Below are positions 33,072 to 46,029 of a stretch of 64,000 nt of DNA, piece by piece; within the stretch, counting starts at the first letter, position 1; each line of letters starts with the position of its first letter. This stretch comes from Pontederia crassipes (Eukaryota > Streptophyta > Magnoliopsida > Commelinales > Pontederiaceae), in assembly GCA_030549335.1 (NCBI GenBank), contig CM060194.1:17610171-17674170 (forward strand), read 5' to 3'. The notes beneath the pieces were generated by a model that saw only the letters and a program-made list of their open reading frames with translations, did no database searches and was not told the DNA's origin. A program made the translations under genes and the position numbers.

Positions 33072-34475
33072 AATCTATTTAATTATAGAAATATTGTAAG
33101 ACGCACCAAGTCAGTCGCTTCCGGGAAAAAGTTTGTCCTTCCAGGATTCTTTTTGTAGAATATATGTAGAAGTATCTGATGCCTCAAATCTGGATTTGTA
33201 ACACCATTTGAATTCTAACGATTTATGTGTACCATGTCCTTGAAAACGCCATGCTGTAATACATTGTTCAAAATATTTATATATGTGAAGATGCATCTGA
33301 GAAGATTGATTGGACTTTTAACTAGATGTACCGTACCATCACAAATAAATATGCGAGCTCCTTTTCCCATGGGTTTGTATATTTCTTTTTGGGGAAAAAA
33401 AAGTTGTCAGACTAAAATGCATAGCTCACAAGAATCCTGGGTAGGTTGTTGATAGGGATTTGAGTGGCAACGATATGTATTGTATTCGAAGTTTGTGCAT
33501 CTAATCACGTAGGGCAGCTGTATCATCTTTCCAGCTTTCCAGCTTTGATGTAGTAGCTTCGGACGAACTCCGCTGGACTCGGATTCGACTCAGGATTAGT
33601 CTAGTTTCGAATATCCAAGACCTCTTTTGATTAGTCAAATAGATTCGGACACCGATGATCTCTCGGAGATTCGGGTCGGCATCCAAAAAGGTTTGTTTAT
33701 CTGTTTTCCAATCTTAAGCGACATTGTGGGAGCCTCATGCGTTTTAGAAAAAGGATGTTGCGTGATTACACTTTCCAAGATGGTGTTTACTTAACCGGAG
33801 TACCACACTCCACGGCTGTGTATAAATAAATTTTTGTTTCTGTTGCTTGATCAGCATTTCTTATGCTCAAGTCATGTTTCTTTGTCAAGGTCTTTGGACT
33901 CCATTATTCTCAACTGATGGTTGGAGTGGAGTGTTTGCAACATTTTTCCACCATAAAGATGACGTGTTCCATAAAATGAGTTTATCCAGACCATAATCAT
34001 TTCTTAATGTCCATAAGTCAGAGGCAATCGAAGCAACACAGCCAGGGGTACACAGTTGTCCAAGAGGAGGATTAAGCAACTACTGCCTTCCTGGCCAGGA
34101 GTAATTAAAGGCCTAATATGGTTGATATGATATGGATAAAAGATCAACCCCTCATTGCACATATAATTGTCTGATTTGTTTAACTAAATGATCACGTGCT
34201 ATGATTTATACGAAGCAACTCTGTTCAGTATATGTTAAATGCCATTTTCTTCAGTATATGTTAAATAATTGTCCTTTTGTTTCTTGTCAAGATTAATTGC
34301 AAGACGATGCGTGTGAGGAACAACTCAGGATGAATTTTTCAACTCTAAGCAACAACATTTGACATAAAGAAAACTTAAAACCAACATTTATTAATACCAC
34401 TAATCCAACTCACCTGCTGTTACTTACACTGTCAATCCCCGGCCTCTTTCTTTCGTCTTCCGAAAAAGTAACGCG
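33072..34475. other. Intergenic, GLE1 to lectin-like gene
   Basis: Contains the GLE1 3'-UTR (extent not determined) and the promoter of the gene at 34476. A minus frame at 34079-33885 is open for 64 codons but I recognise nothing in it. Confidence 0.4.
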
Positions 34476-35201
34476 ATGGCTTCTTCCTCCTACTCCCACC
34501 TCCTTTCACTTCTCGTCCTCGGCTACATTCTTGTGCTCCACCATGCGTCTTCCGCCATGGTTCTTGGACTCTCAGGTCCGTTCCCCTCTCTCTCTCTCTC
34601 TCTCTAGACTGTACTTATAGCACTAAGTTAATGAATTATATCGCTCGAAAGCAGACGTGACGACTGCATGCAATGAACAGTACCAGAAAGAAGTGATCTG
34701 ATGCTGGTTTCTTCCTTTTTTTTTTCCTTTTTTGCAGACGTCGGCAGCCGCCGTTCGCGCACCAAAATCTTCCATCCGGCCACCGGTTTGTGCGTGCTGA
34801 GGGGTTTCGTATCGGATCCGCTCAGGCTGGGCGCGTGCTCTGACTCCGACGCATGGAGCTACACGCCACAGAAGATCTTGGTCGTGAAGGGCACCTACTT
34901 CTGCCTGCAGGCCGCCGCCGCTGGCAAGCCCGTGCGTCTGGACATCGTCTGCGACCCGTCGGAGTCACAGTGGCTGACGATGCCGGAGAGCTCCGATGAC
35001 GAACGGGGGACCAAAAAGACGCATCTGGCTACCAAGTTGATCGACGGAACTACGGTCTGCTTGGACGTGCAAGATCCGGATAACGTTGTAGTCTCCAATC
35101 CATGCAGGGGGATCCAAGGGGCAGCAGCCGGTGAGGAAGACAACAGCCAGTGGTTCGAGTTGGTAACTGGTTACAACGATGACGTTGGTTTAGAGTTCTG
35201 A
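34476..35201 (+). CDS. Secreted ricin-B-like (beta-trefoil) protein
   Basis: Two exons, 34476-34575 and 34738-35201 (TGA), joined in phase 1 (GT-AG), give 187 aa. Residues 1-27 are a signal peptide (MASSSYSHLL then a Leu/Val core, AHHASSA-type end), so the product should enter the secretory pathway. The mature part has HPATGLCVLRG, LRLGACSDSDAWSYTPQK, KGTYFCLQA, the DGTTVCLDV segment and DNSQWFELV. These resemble the C-terminal beta-trefoil module found after the catalytic domain in plant GH5-family 'cellulase-like' proteins. Six Cys are spaced as in that module. No GH5 catalytic domain lies upstream, and the gene's own signal peptide suggests the module stands alone. Sugar binding is possible but unproven. 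The intron ends in a long T-tract plus GCAG. The 5'-UTR/intron border has a (CT)n run at about 34588-34607. Confidence 0.75.
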
Positions 35202-36155
35202 TCACAGCTTCAAAAGATTCCTTCAACAAAATGCATGATATTATATATGTTGGCTATCAAGGTTGTTGTCAGATACATTTAAAGATGCATGATCACACAA
35301 GAAAAGATTGAGATCTTTTTGTGTACTAGTAACCATGCAGTGTACGTGATAATATATGCAATATTGCAATTAAGTAGGTATATATAACTATATATGTAAG
35401 ACAGGTTTGTACAAGTTGTGTGGCACACCTTGTAAATAATTCTGTTTAAAAAAATAGCATGAACTGAAATTAATAGAAGTATCATGTAAGAATGCAAATT
35501 TATCTGACTGAGAAGTATATACGACTGTGCATTACCACCAGGCACCAGACACCTTCGATTTTGCACTAAAAGATCTCCAAATTTGAAACTTTCATGCCCT
35601 ACTTTTCATGAGTTGGATTTTACATCGGTGAGAGAGCCATAGTGTAGCTGTTTGTTAAGCCTGAATGCATTTTACCACTATTAACTATATCGAACTTGTT
35701 CATGAGATCGATGAACAGCTATTTGCAAAATGTTCGCAGAAATCATCAAATTTGCGATGCTTTCATTTGATCGTCATTCAACTTTTCTTAGGTTGCCGTG
35801 TTCCTTCCTATTTCATTTATTTAGAACTTATTGCATTATCAAATGATTAAATTTGAATTCTTTTATTTTATCATAAAAGACTCAAATCATAATTTCAATT
35901 ACGGATTGGGTGCAAAGAATCAAAAGCACTTCCTTTCAGTCCTAAAGAAAATAAAGATGCACAATTTAACTGTCGATTTCGTTATGTCAATGTGTTGCAT
36001 ATCAGTTATTGGGTCTTTATTTTATATCCTGAACTAAACTTCGAGACCCTTGGACTCAGTACACAAGACAAAATATAGGTTATGGTATACTCACTTGCCA
36101 CACCGAAATTCTTAATCTTACTTTATAATATACATGCATCCTCTCGTTTTAGACT
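35202..36155. other. Unassigned AT-rich intergenic DNA
   Basis: Includes the 3'-UTR of the lectin-like gene. No coding remnant or repeat boundary was recognised before the LTR that seems to begin near 36161. Confidence 0.45.
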
Positions 36156-37009
36156 TATAATAATTTTACGGCCGGTAAATTTAATAAATCAATAAAAGAT
36201 ATTTTATTTACTTAATGGTCTGGAAAATCATTGTTTATTTATTTAGAATTATTTAATTTCGAAATTAGGAAGAAAATAGAGAAGTTGGAAAGATAAATGA
36301 ATTTGAGTGGATGTTGATTTGTTATTGATGGTTATGAAATAATTAATTAAATTCAAATTTAATTAATCCTAATACTTAATAGAGGATGACTAGTGATACA
36401 CGGTCATGATTAATTCAATAGGAGTTCAAGGTTCAATAGAAGTTAAAAATCTTAGCCTAAAATTATAAATAGATATTAAAAGACGGCTAAAAATCCTTAG
36501 CAACCAAACATAATTTTTGCACCATGAGCCCCTCTTTCTCTTCCATTTCACACATGAAATGAGGCATTCCAGAAAGCAACCAATGATTGATTTTGAAGCT
36601 CCGACACAGGAGAGCAGCCTCGAGGTGACGAAAGTGAGTTTCAAGGTCACATTGTGAAGAAATCGTCGGTCAAAGTTTGACATTTGTGCAATTTTCGAGC
36701 AACAAAATTTTAGTTAATTTTTAGTCAACTTTAGCTACATAGGGGATCCTCATATTGTCGGTTTTTTTGTGACGCAAAACCTGAACTCTTCTTCTTCGTA
36801 TGTATAATTTTCACATCGATTAAACATCGTATGACAAAGTTATGATGGTCGAAAGTTGTGTCAAAAAATATGATTTCCCAATAGTGACATAACATGACTC
36901 GGATTTCATTCAACACGGCCCGAATTCTTATTGACACGGCTTGGTCCAAAGACCATATTTCAAGTATTTTGATGATGTAATTGTTTTTCCAAAGAAAAGA
37001 TTGTCTTTG

Positions 37010-38130
37010 TTTTTTGTAGACAAAATGGACAGCCGAATCTCTTTCGAACGTCCGCTGAAGAAATAATGGACGACCAAAATAGATGTCAGAGTAGCCACAT
37101 AATTTCGAGAAGTTGGCATTTTTTTAAAACAAATGACCGAATGTCTTTTTGGCATCCGTTGGAGAAATAATAGACAACCGAAACAGTTACCACAGCGATT
37201 GCAAAGTTATGAAACTCGACATTTTTAAAATGGATGATCAAAATATTTTCGGATGATCTCTCTAGGCAGAGAATGCAATGCGAAATGGAGGACCGAAAGA
37301 CCTGCCACAACGATCGTAAAATACAAAGAGCTCGACATTTATAAAATAGACGAATGAAATATTTTTTGACAACCGTTCTGGGCAGCAATACAGGATAGAC
37401 GACCGAAAGAGCTGACAGAATGATAGCGAAAAATAGGGAGCTCAACATTTTTAAAACGTTCAAAACCTTTTTCGGATGACCATTTTGGGCAGCGAACGTA
37501 TAAAGAGCATATGAGATGGATGACCGAAAGAGCTTCCACAATGACCACAAAATACCGAGAGCGTGACAATTTTAAAATGATCGACCAAAATATTTTTGGA
37601 CGCCCGTTATAGGCACAAAATATAAACAATGTGCTACGGACTAAGGCAGAGAACAATGGATGACAAAATATGAACAATGCTCTTACGGACGATCTCTCTA
37701 GGCAGAGAATGCAAAAATACCATGAGAAATGGAGGACCGAAAGACCTGCCACAACGATCGTAATACTGAGAGCTCGACATTTGTAAAACAGGCGAACGAA
37801 ATATTTTTTGACGACCGTTCTTGGCAGCAAATGTAAAAAGAGCATACATAATAGATGACCGAAAGAGCTGATAGAATGATAGCAGAAAATAGGGAGCTCA
37901 ACATTTTTAGAATGTATGATCAAAACCTTTTTCGGATGACCATTTTGGGCAGCTAACGTATAAAGAGCATATGAGATGAACGACCGAAAGAGCTTCCACA
38001 ATGACTGCAGAATATCGAGAGTGCGACAATTTTAAAATGGTCGACCAAAATATTTTTGGACGCTCGTTCTGAGCACAAAATATGAACAATGTGCTATGAA
38101 CTAAGGCAGGGAACAATGGATGACTGTCCA
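37010..38130. repeat. Degenerate 110-120-bp tandem repeats in copia LTR
   Basis: Around nine units each contain GACGACCGAAAGAGCT-like and AGCTCGACATTTTTAAAA-like boxes, followed by AATATTTTTGGACG. On top of this is a higher-order duplication of about 436-460 bp: TCTAGGCAGAGAATGC at 37261 and 37697; TTCGGATGACCATTTTGGGC at 37471 and 37931. The truncated right LTR (42228-42420) retains only the last units. Confidence 0.8.
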
Positions 38131-38907
38131 AAAAAGATAAAATGCGAATGTCTATTTTTTATGTAGCATGCGCCCAAACTAGAAACAGTCAACCGCTTCA
38201 TATAAGACAAATGCACAATGACGAGTTCCTGTACAAAACGGACGCCTGAAAATGAAACGGGCACCCACTTCAGAATCGACAACACAAGTTCAACTTTTCC
38301 AAAACAATTGCAACAACCATATTTTGAAGAGAAGCATATAAAAGGGACACAAGAAAGTGTAGGAAGATTATCCAAGTAAGAAAAATCAATTCTTTCAACT
38401 TTAAAACATTTTCTATAGCTCTAATTTGCAAATCATTTATTCCCTCTTCTAGTTTCTAAATGTGAGCATTATTTGTAAGAAGAGATAATTGGAGGGAATG
38501 TTTCTATTCTTGTTTAGTGAATTTGAAAGTTCCGTGTAAAAAAAGATGTATCTTTCCTCTTGACCAAAGAAGAAGGCGGTGTGATGTAGAAATGATTATT
38601 CTCTCCCTACAAGAAAAGAGAAAGGTAGTTGATCTCTAACGATCTCGAGGTTGAGAAGATCGAGCGGAGACATAGGCTAAGAAGTTGGGCCGAACCTCAT
38701 CAACATATCGTGTATTCTTGAGTTTGATTCTTCTTAAGTGCTCTTTACTACTATACAATTGCTTGTGATCATTTTCTAAAATCAATTTTAACATTTTTGA
38801 TTAATTTTTTTATACACCAATTCACTCTCACTCTTAGTGCTTTCGATCCTACAATTGATATCAGAACCAAGTTGTCCTTATTTTAAGATTTAAACATCTT
38901 TTAAGTT

Positions 38908-39345
38908 ATGACATCAAATGGTTTTACTTTAGGTGAAAGCCAATTTATAAATCGCTACCCACTTTTTAGTGCTATTGGAAATTTAGAATGCAAGCCTATG
39001 CATGTTTTATTAATATTGATATTTGGGAAAATAGATTTGATTTGCATGGAAAATCATATTTGGAATATATCGAAGATGGGAGATTACTTGTAAAGTTAAA
39101 TTGAAAAGAAAAATATCATCTTTTTGTGTTTTGGATGCAACAAAATTTAATCATGTTTCTAATTGTCAAAGTGCTCATGAAATACGAAGAAAACTTATTA
39201 TTGCACAAAAAGATACCAATAAGGTCAAAGAATCTAAACTAAACATTTTGAATTATCAATATAATTCTTTTAAGATGCATGAAAATGATTCCATAAATAA
39301 AATAGTTGTAATTTTAATAATATTGTGAATAACTTAGCCTCTTTG
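38908..39345 (+). pseudogene. Copia gag relic
   Basis: Broken frames: MTSNGFTLGESQFINRYPLF, then SFCVLDATKFNHVSNCQSAHEI and KESKLNILNYQYNSFKMHEN. These align in order with SIRE-type copia gag ('S-x-x-E-F-x-R-V-S-x-C-x-x-A-x-E-I', 'V-K-E-S-K-I-x-x-L-x-x-Q-Y-x-x-F-K-M'). It follows the primer site directly. Stops and frameshifts show it is dead. Confidence 0.7.
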
Positions 39346-39879
39346 GGCGAGCCATGAAATAATTCACAAAAAGTGAAAAATGTTTCTAGAGTCCCTTTCT
39401 TCCAAGTGGTACACGAAGGGAATCATGATTAAAGAGAATGACTTAAACAAACTAGATTTTGATAATCTCATAGGATCTCTCTTGACATCTGATATTAAAA
39501 TCAAGGAAGATGAATAAATAAGTGTTTCCAAAAAGGGCTTCGAAAGCGAGTAATGATGAAGAGGAAACAAGTGAAGAAAATGAAGATTTAAATGAAAGAA
39601 ATTAGCTTTGCGTGTCAAGAAGTTTGACAAGTATCTTAAGTTTATCAAGTAAAAGAAGAAAAAAGGTCATCGACAAACAAAAAGCAAGTAACTTGTTTTG
39701 AATTTAGAAAGGTTGGATACTATAAGAATGATTCACCGAATCTAGTTAAGAAAGAAAATGAAGGAGAAACTCAAAGAAGAAAAAGAAAACTCTTTAAGCC
39801 ACTTGAGATAAAATGAAGATGAAAAAAATGAATCCTCAAACTCCTCAAACGATGATGAATATGCCTACATATGTTTAAT

Positions 39880-42230
39880 GACTAAAAGCTATGAGGAAGC
39901 ACCAAATCATAATGAAGGTAAATGGTATTTGGATACAAGACATATAACTGGCGATCCATCAAATTTCATTACTTTGAAAAAGAAAATTGGAGGAAAAATC
40001 ATATTTGAAGACAAATAGCAAAGGAAGAGTAATCGATATAGGTAATGTTGGTAAGAATGACAAAGTGTACTTAGAAAATGTTTGGCTAGTTGAAAACTTG
40101 AAACATAATTTGATTAGCATAAGTCAATTATGTGATAAAAATAAGGAAGTGCTACATATGAGTTTTAGATATAATAATATATATAATTTATTTTGTGAAT
40201 ATGAAAAATAAAAAAATGCCTTAGTTTCATGCATGGCATAGAAGATGAGGATATATAAATTTTAAGTTGTTAAATAAACTTTCAAGTCATGAATTAACTA
40301 GATGTTTGCCCAAAGTTAAATTTGAGAAGAATAAAATTTGTGATTCATGTCTTAAAGATAAACAAACCAAAAGCTCATTTACATTGAAAGGTGTTATTAG
40401 TACGCATAGGTCTCCAGAACTTTTGCATATTGATTTATTTGGACCTATTAATGTGATAAGTTTAGTAGAAAAGTGATATGTATTTGTGATTGTTGATGAT
40501 TTATTTCGTTTCACTCGGACTATTTTTCTTGTAAGTAAAGATGAAATTATAACCATGTGTTCTAAGTTTGTAAAAAGAATACAAAATGAACTTGAACTAA
40601 AAATTGCAAAAATTATGAGTGATTGCGGAGGAGAATTTGAAAATAACAAATTTGAGTTATTTTGTGAAGAAAATGAAATTACACATAATTTTTCTACTCC
40701 TAATAAAAAAAATAGAACTATTCTTAAGTAATTTTAAATGAAAGTAATTTTTTAAGTATTAAATGAAAGTAATTTTCTTAAGTATTTTGGGCGGAAGTCA
40801 TGAACACATCATGTTATGTTATAAGTGTAATTTTACTTAGGCCTCTTGTGAAGAAAGAAACCAAATATTTCATATTTTGAAATGTTTGGTTGTAAATATT
40901 ATATCTTAAATATTAAAGATAAATTAGACAAATTTAATGCAATATGTGATGATGGTGTGTTTCTTGGCTACTCTAGCACAAGGCATATAGAATATATAAC
41001 AAAAGAATATTAGTTGTTGATGAATCTATAAGTGTTAAATTTAATGAAGCTAATGATTTTTTGATAAGCAAGTAACATGATGATGAGAAAGAAATAGTTA
41101 AACTGGAAAGACAACTTGAAGATGTGCAAATTCAAAATGATGACTTGGAAGAAGTGAGAGTTAATATTTCAAGTGTGAAAGAAATGAAAGAACCATCCAA
41201 GGAATTGGAAACATGCATCATTATATCCACTTGACCAAGTTATATGTAATATAAGTGAAGGTATATAGACTAGACATTCCTTAAAAAAATGTGTGTATTT
41301 TCAGCATTTCTTGCTCAATTTGAACCTAATAATATTGATGAGATTTTAAGTGATTCAAATTGGATAAATGACATGCATGAAGAGTTAAACAATTTTGAAA
41401 AAAAATCAAGTTTAGAAACTTGTAGAAAGACCAAAAGATTATCCTATAATTGCTACTAAATGAGTTTTTAGAAATAAATTAGATGAAAATGACATCGTAG
41501 TAAGAAATAAGTCAAGACTTGTAGCAAAAGTTTATTCATAAATAGAAGAAGTTGATTTTGAAGAAACCTTTGCTAGATATGAGGTCATTAGAATGCTTTT
41601 AATTTTGTATGTTTTAGAGTTTTCAAACTTTTTCAAATGGATGTAAAATTAGGGGTGTTCACCGGGTCGGATCGACCCGTGAACCCGACCCGACTCGACC
41701 CGATTGGCCCAGTTTTTTTTTTTATTTTTATTTTTTATTTAAACTTAAGGCTTATATTTGATTTAAAAAATTTTAAAAATTGAAATAAAATATTTTAAAT
41801 CCAGAAATAATATTAAATAGTAAGAAAACATATTTTATGCTTTTAAAATAATATTAAATAATATTTTTTATATTAAATAAAATATAAAATAGTAAGAAAA
41901 AAATTTAAAAAAGAAGAAAATTGAGTGGTCGGGTAACCCGACCATCCGACCCGACCCGACTCAACCCGAACCGGGTCAAGTTGGATCGGGCCAGCCCCCC
42001 CAGCCCCTAGACCCGACCCAACTTGACCCGATCAAATTTGGTCGGGTCGGGTCGGATTTGTTCACGAGTCGGGTCCAACATGACCCGTGAACACCCCTAT
42101 GTAAAATCATCTTTTATAAATGGTTTTTTAAACGTAAGTTTATATTCAACAACCTCAAGATTTTAAAAATTTGAATTTTCATAATCATGTGTTTAAACTT
42201 TCCAAAACTCTTTATGGACATAAACAAGCT
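39880..42230 (+). pseudogene. Copia pol relic (integrase and reverse transcriptase)
   Basis: In order: pre-gag/protease-side segment (GNVGKNDKVYLENVWLV, NLISISQLCD, about 40040-40130), integrase zinc-binding region (about 40240-40380), integrase core (VIVDDLFRFTRTIFLVSKDE and MSDCGGEFENNKFELF, about 40486-40690), and reverse-transcriptase start (VFRNKLDEND, DFEETFARYE, MDVKSSFINGFLN, then VYIQQPQDFKNLNF, about 41465-42225). Multiple stops and frame changes. The reverse transcriptase is cut by a 450-bp hAT-like insert and ends at the fused right LTR. Confidence 0.8.
41642..42107. mobile_element. 450-bp hAT-like MITE in copia reverse transcriptase
   Basis: The 8-bp duplication TGTAAAAT (41642-41649, 42100-42107) flanks 41650-42099. 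Terminal inverted repeats are perfect for 13 bp, TAGGGGTGTTCAC / GTGAACACCCCTA. Subterminal GGGTCGG/CCCGACCC repeats and an AT core are present, with no coding capacity. Removing the insert with one duplication copy restores the local copia reading frame. Confidence 0.92.
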
Positions 42231-44639
42231 TTTTCGGACGATCGTTCTGCGTATTGAATGCATAAAGAGCATATGAGACGGACGACTGAAAAAGCTATCA
42301 AATTGACCATAGAATACTAAGAGCGCGACAATTTTAAGATGGTCGAGCAAAATATTTTTTTCGGACACCCGTTATGCGCACCAAGTGAATAATGTGCTAC
42401 GAACTACCGAAGGCAGAGAACAACAGATGATTGCGCAGAAAAGACAAAACATCGACGACTATTTTTTTATGTAGCGGGCACCCGAACTAGAAACAGTCGA
42501 CCTTTATATAAGATAAATGTGCAACGGCTAGTACATGTACAAAATGGATGCCAAAAAATGAAATGGGCACCCGCTTCATAATCAGCAGCACAAGTTTAAC
42601 TTTTCCAAAAGAATTGCAATGACCATATTTTTAAGAGAAGCCTATAAAACGGATGCAAAAATCTGAAGGAAGATTATCCAAGCAAAAAAAATCACTATAT
42701 AAATTCTTTCAAGTTTAAAGCATTTTCGATAGCTCTAATTTGCACATCATCCTTTCCCTCTTCTAGTTTAGGTGTGAGCATTATTTGTAAGAAGAGAGAA
42801 TTGAAGGGAATATTTGTGTTATTGTTTAGTGAATTTGAGAGCTTCTTGTAATAAGAGGCGTACCTTTCCTCTTGAGCAAAGAAGAGCGGTGTGGTGTCGA
42901 AAGGATGATTTTCTCCCTACAAAAAAAAAGCAAGTGGATTTTTGGCGGTCTCGATGTCTATAAGTCAAAGTGGAGACGTAGGCCAAAGAGTTGGACCGAA
43001 CCTCATCAACATATTGTGTCTTATTGAGTTTGATTCTTCTTACTTGCTCTTTACTACTATAACTTGCTTGTGATCATTTTCTAAAATCGATTTTAACATT
43101 TTCGATTAAATTTTTTATACACCAATTCAATCCCTTCTCCTCTTGGTGCTTTCGATCTTACACTGTGTTCCATAGAACCCGGACCAAATGCAGACATGAA
43201 TCGAGTTTGCGACAACGCGGCCCCAGTTCTCGATAGCGCATAGAGGGTGTGAACTGAGTTGACCGGCTCAAGTTCACCACACCCCTGGCCCGAGTTTCGA
43301 TCGATCGAGATGAAAAGAGAGGAGAAATATGACTCGTGTTCCCACTAACGCAAACCATTTTTCAAGGATTGAAAACTTATTGTTGTGTATTTATTTATAT
43401 TTAATTGGATTTCTATTATTGTTAATTATTCCTGATAATATGATATCTGATTATAGTATAATCATATATGATCTTATTGTCATCTTGTTAATCATATTGA
43501 TATCATATCCAATCCTATTATTGATCATAGTACTACTAGTCATTCTGATTGAGTCTTATTTAACATAAATTAAATTTTTAAAGATCGACATCTTAGGTAA
43601 GTAAGATAAAAGTTTAAAGTTACTAGGTCTCCATGTTATCTGATCGCCTTCAAGCCCTTAGACCATATATTATTATTGAATTGTATGAATCAGATAACTA
43701 AAGACATTATCATTTAGAGAAGTTATAACTATCCTACGTTTGGCCATGGCCCCCCAATTCACGAATTATTGATATTGTTATTGTTGTCTTGTCGTGGGTT
43801 GATACCCCTCATTGTCCTGTATGAAAAAGGTATGAAGTTTTCCTCAAGTGACCAAGCACTCTCTATTGTATTGGATAATTCTGAATATTGTAAATTAAAT
43901 CGAATTAAATTGATTAAACCGAATTGAATTGAATCGTACATATCATAGTCATTTGATATTGGCATTGATTGGCAATTACAATTGTCCTATTAAATTGAAT
44001 TGAATTTTTATTGACAATGACCATTGATTATTAAATTGAATTGTCAAATTGAACATTGCCATATTGATCAGGTCATTGTTAAATTGTTAATTACTAATTG
44101 TTATCCATATTTATTGATCTTATGAACTTAGCCCGATTCATCATATAGATATATCATTATATTGGTCCTTTGATTCATTGATTATCGTATCACATTGTTC
44201 ATCTGCTTAATTGTTATTCTATTGATTTTATCATTTGATCACAATTGATTATTGTCTATTGATTATGGTTAGACTCTACTCACTAAGTATTTTATACTCA
44301 TGAATTTTCTCTATAATTGGATCTGTGCAGGTGATCGAGCTTTTATACAGAGTTGGCTCAGAGCTCAGTGACAGATGGATGTTGCACATGACTATAGATT
44401 GAGTCAGCTAGAGTTGTCTAGTTTTATTGTTCCGCATTTTTAGTAATTGGATGTAATGAATGTTTAGCTATTTTGAGTATTTTGAATTATTAGCCATTAT
44501 TATTGAAAAATATTCTGCATTTTATTATTTATAATTTAAAATTTTATTTTATGAAAATTTATGTAACATCTCTAGGATGACTCTAAGCATGTATTTGTCA
44601 TATGGGTCTCGGATTGTTACATATAATATATATATAATT

Positions 44640-46029
44640 TTTACTACATAACTAATTTAATGGTAAATCATCATGATCAAATTTATGACATACTCGACAT
44701 GATATTTCTCATAATTGGACAAATATTGAAAGGATAACTTGATTCACCATAATCTAAAAGCCATGCACATGAAGAGTAATGTATTTGACAATATATTCAA
44801 TACTTTAATGGACATAAATTGTAAGAGTAAGGACAATATGAAAGTAAGAATAAATTTGAAAGAAAATTGTCGATGCAAGTTGCAGATTATTAACTTACAT
44901 AATGATAAATTAGCTAAACTAAAAGTGATTTATATGCTAACAAAGGAATAGTGGACACATGTATCGATGTATGCAAGGTCTTAGAATGTCGAATAGTTAT
45001 GCTTCAAATTTGGCTAGATGTATATATATGAATTAAGTGCATTTGTTTGGAATGAAGAGTCATGACTATTATGTCTTCATCAAGACTTGTTTCCATTTAT
45101 ATTTTCTTCGTTGCCGGAGAAGATATGGAAACCTCTTACTGAATTGTGTTAATTTTTAGAGACTTGGGTTCAAGAAATCTAAGTGTGAAGAGAATATGAG
45201 CTAGTTATCTTGGCAAATTAAAAAGAATATTTCTGCTAGATTTTTTTATTATATGAAACACTTAAATATACATTTACCGTATGAATCTATGATAGGTTGG
45301 ACCAATCCAATATAGGTGGATGTATCCACTTGAGAGTTACTTGAATAAGAAAGCAAAGATGGTTATATTCGAAGCATATACGACTCTAGAGATAGCTTAT
45401 TTCTGTTCATACTACTTTGAGCCAAGTAAAATGTGCAAGAATAAGAATTCATCAAAAAATATTTCAGAAGGAATATCGAGCCATCAAATTTTAATCAACT
45501 TGGTTGACCCTAGAACAAATGAAAAACACATTTGTTAAACGATGTGGATTTGAAGTCCACAACAAATCACGTCCTAAATGCGGAGGAAGTGCAATGCTAT
45601 ATTATATGAGTGTATTTTATTTATTATTTTTCAAGTTATATGAACCTACTATTTTCCCACTATGAATATACTAATATATTTCATTTAGTAAATTTTCAAG
45701 TTATATGAACCTATATTTTCCCGGTATGAAGATATAAATCATCATAATTTTTAGTGCTTTTGTGCTATATCCTGATATTCCTCAAGAACAAACACAAGAA
45801 CCAATGGAGACTGATTTTGCAAAATAAGTATTTTGGCCTTACTGTTTGCTACCATTTTATTATCATTAATAATTTTATCAATATTGTTAGGTCTCAATTC
45901 TTCATGAACAATAATTACTTACACGATTTAGCATGATGACTTAATCGACATGTGACCACTTGGTCCAATTTTGTGAATGGATATAATTTTTATATAAATA
46001 ATTGGACACGTGCAAAGAAAATAATTAAT
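44640..46029 (+). pseudogene. CACTA TNP2 transposase, C-terminal part, first piece
   Basis: Readable segments in order: HHNLKAMHMKSNVFDNIFNT and MDINCKSKDNMKVRINLKEN (44742-44870); ARFFYYMKHLNIHLPYESMI (about 45235-45295); MYPLESYLNKKAKMV and LEIAYFCSYYFEPSK (45320-45430); FVNGYNFYINNWTR (about 45970-46010). These match conserved TNP2 blocks (N-L-D-V-M-H-I-E-K-N-V-F-D-N-I, W-M-Y-P-F-E-R-x-L, A-Y-F-C-x-x-Y). Several frameshifts and stops. A solo LTR interrupts it at 46035. Confidence 0.78.

Larger units (their letters stand above)
36941..43162 (+). mobile_element. Degenerate copia (SIRE/Maximus-like) retrotransposon
   Basis: The left LTR (36941-38853) starts TTGGTCCAAAGACC...TTTTGATGATG and ends TTTCGATCCTACA. 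The primer site ATTGATATCAGAACC follows at 38854-38868. The right LTR (from about 42228 to 43162, ending TTTCGATCTTACA) is 5'-truncated and fused directly to the reverse-transcriptase region. The interior holds gag, pre-gag/integrase and part of the reverse transcriptase, all with stops and frameshifts. RNase H is missing. No matching 5-bp duplication is visible, so internal recombination or end decay is likely. Confidence 0.78.
36156..44626 (+). mobile_element. Gypsy-type LTR interrupted by a copia element
   Basis: 36161-36940 plus 43163-44621 form one LTR of the family seen at 795-3419 (here in + orientation), with the same block order and a GTTACA end. The possible 5-bp duplication TATAA (36156-36160 and 44622-44626) is AT-rich and so only suggestive. 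No internal region accompanies it, so it reads as a solo LTR into which the copia element later inserted. Confidence 0.6.

Noticed and set aside
33885..34079. 64-codon minus frame with several Cys and Trp
   Set aside because: No recognised family, no splice context, and in the short intergenic region. Could be checked by a protein search; not supportable now.
37086..38375. Several overlapping minus-strand frames up to 220 codons with repeating peptide pattern
   Set aside because: They are by-products of the 110-120-bp tandem repeats in a copia LTR and match no protein family I know.
36936..43167. A 5-bp target-site duplication for the copia element
   Set aside because: The sequences next to the two LTR ends (ACGGC and CTGTG) do not match, so none is claimed.
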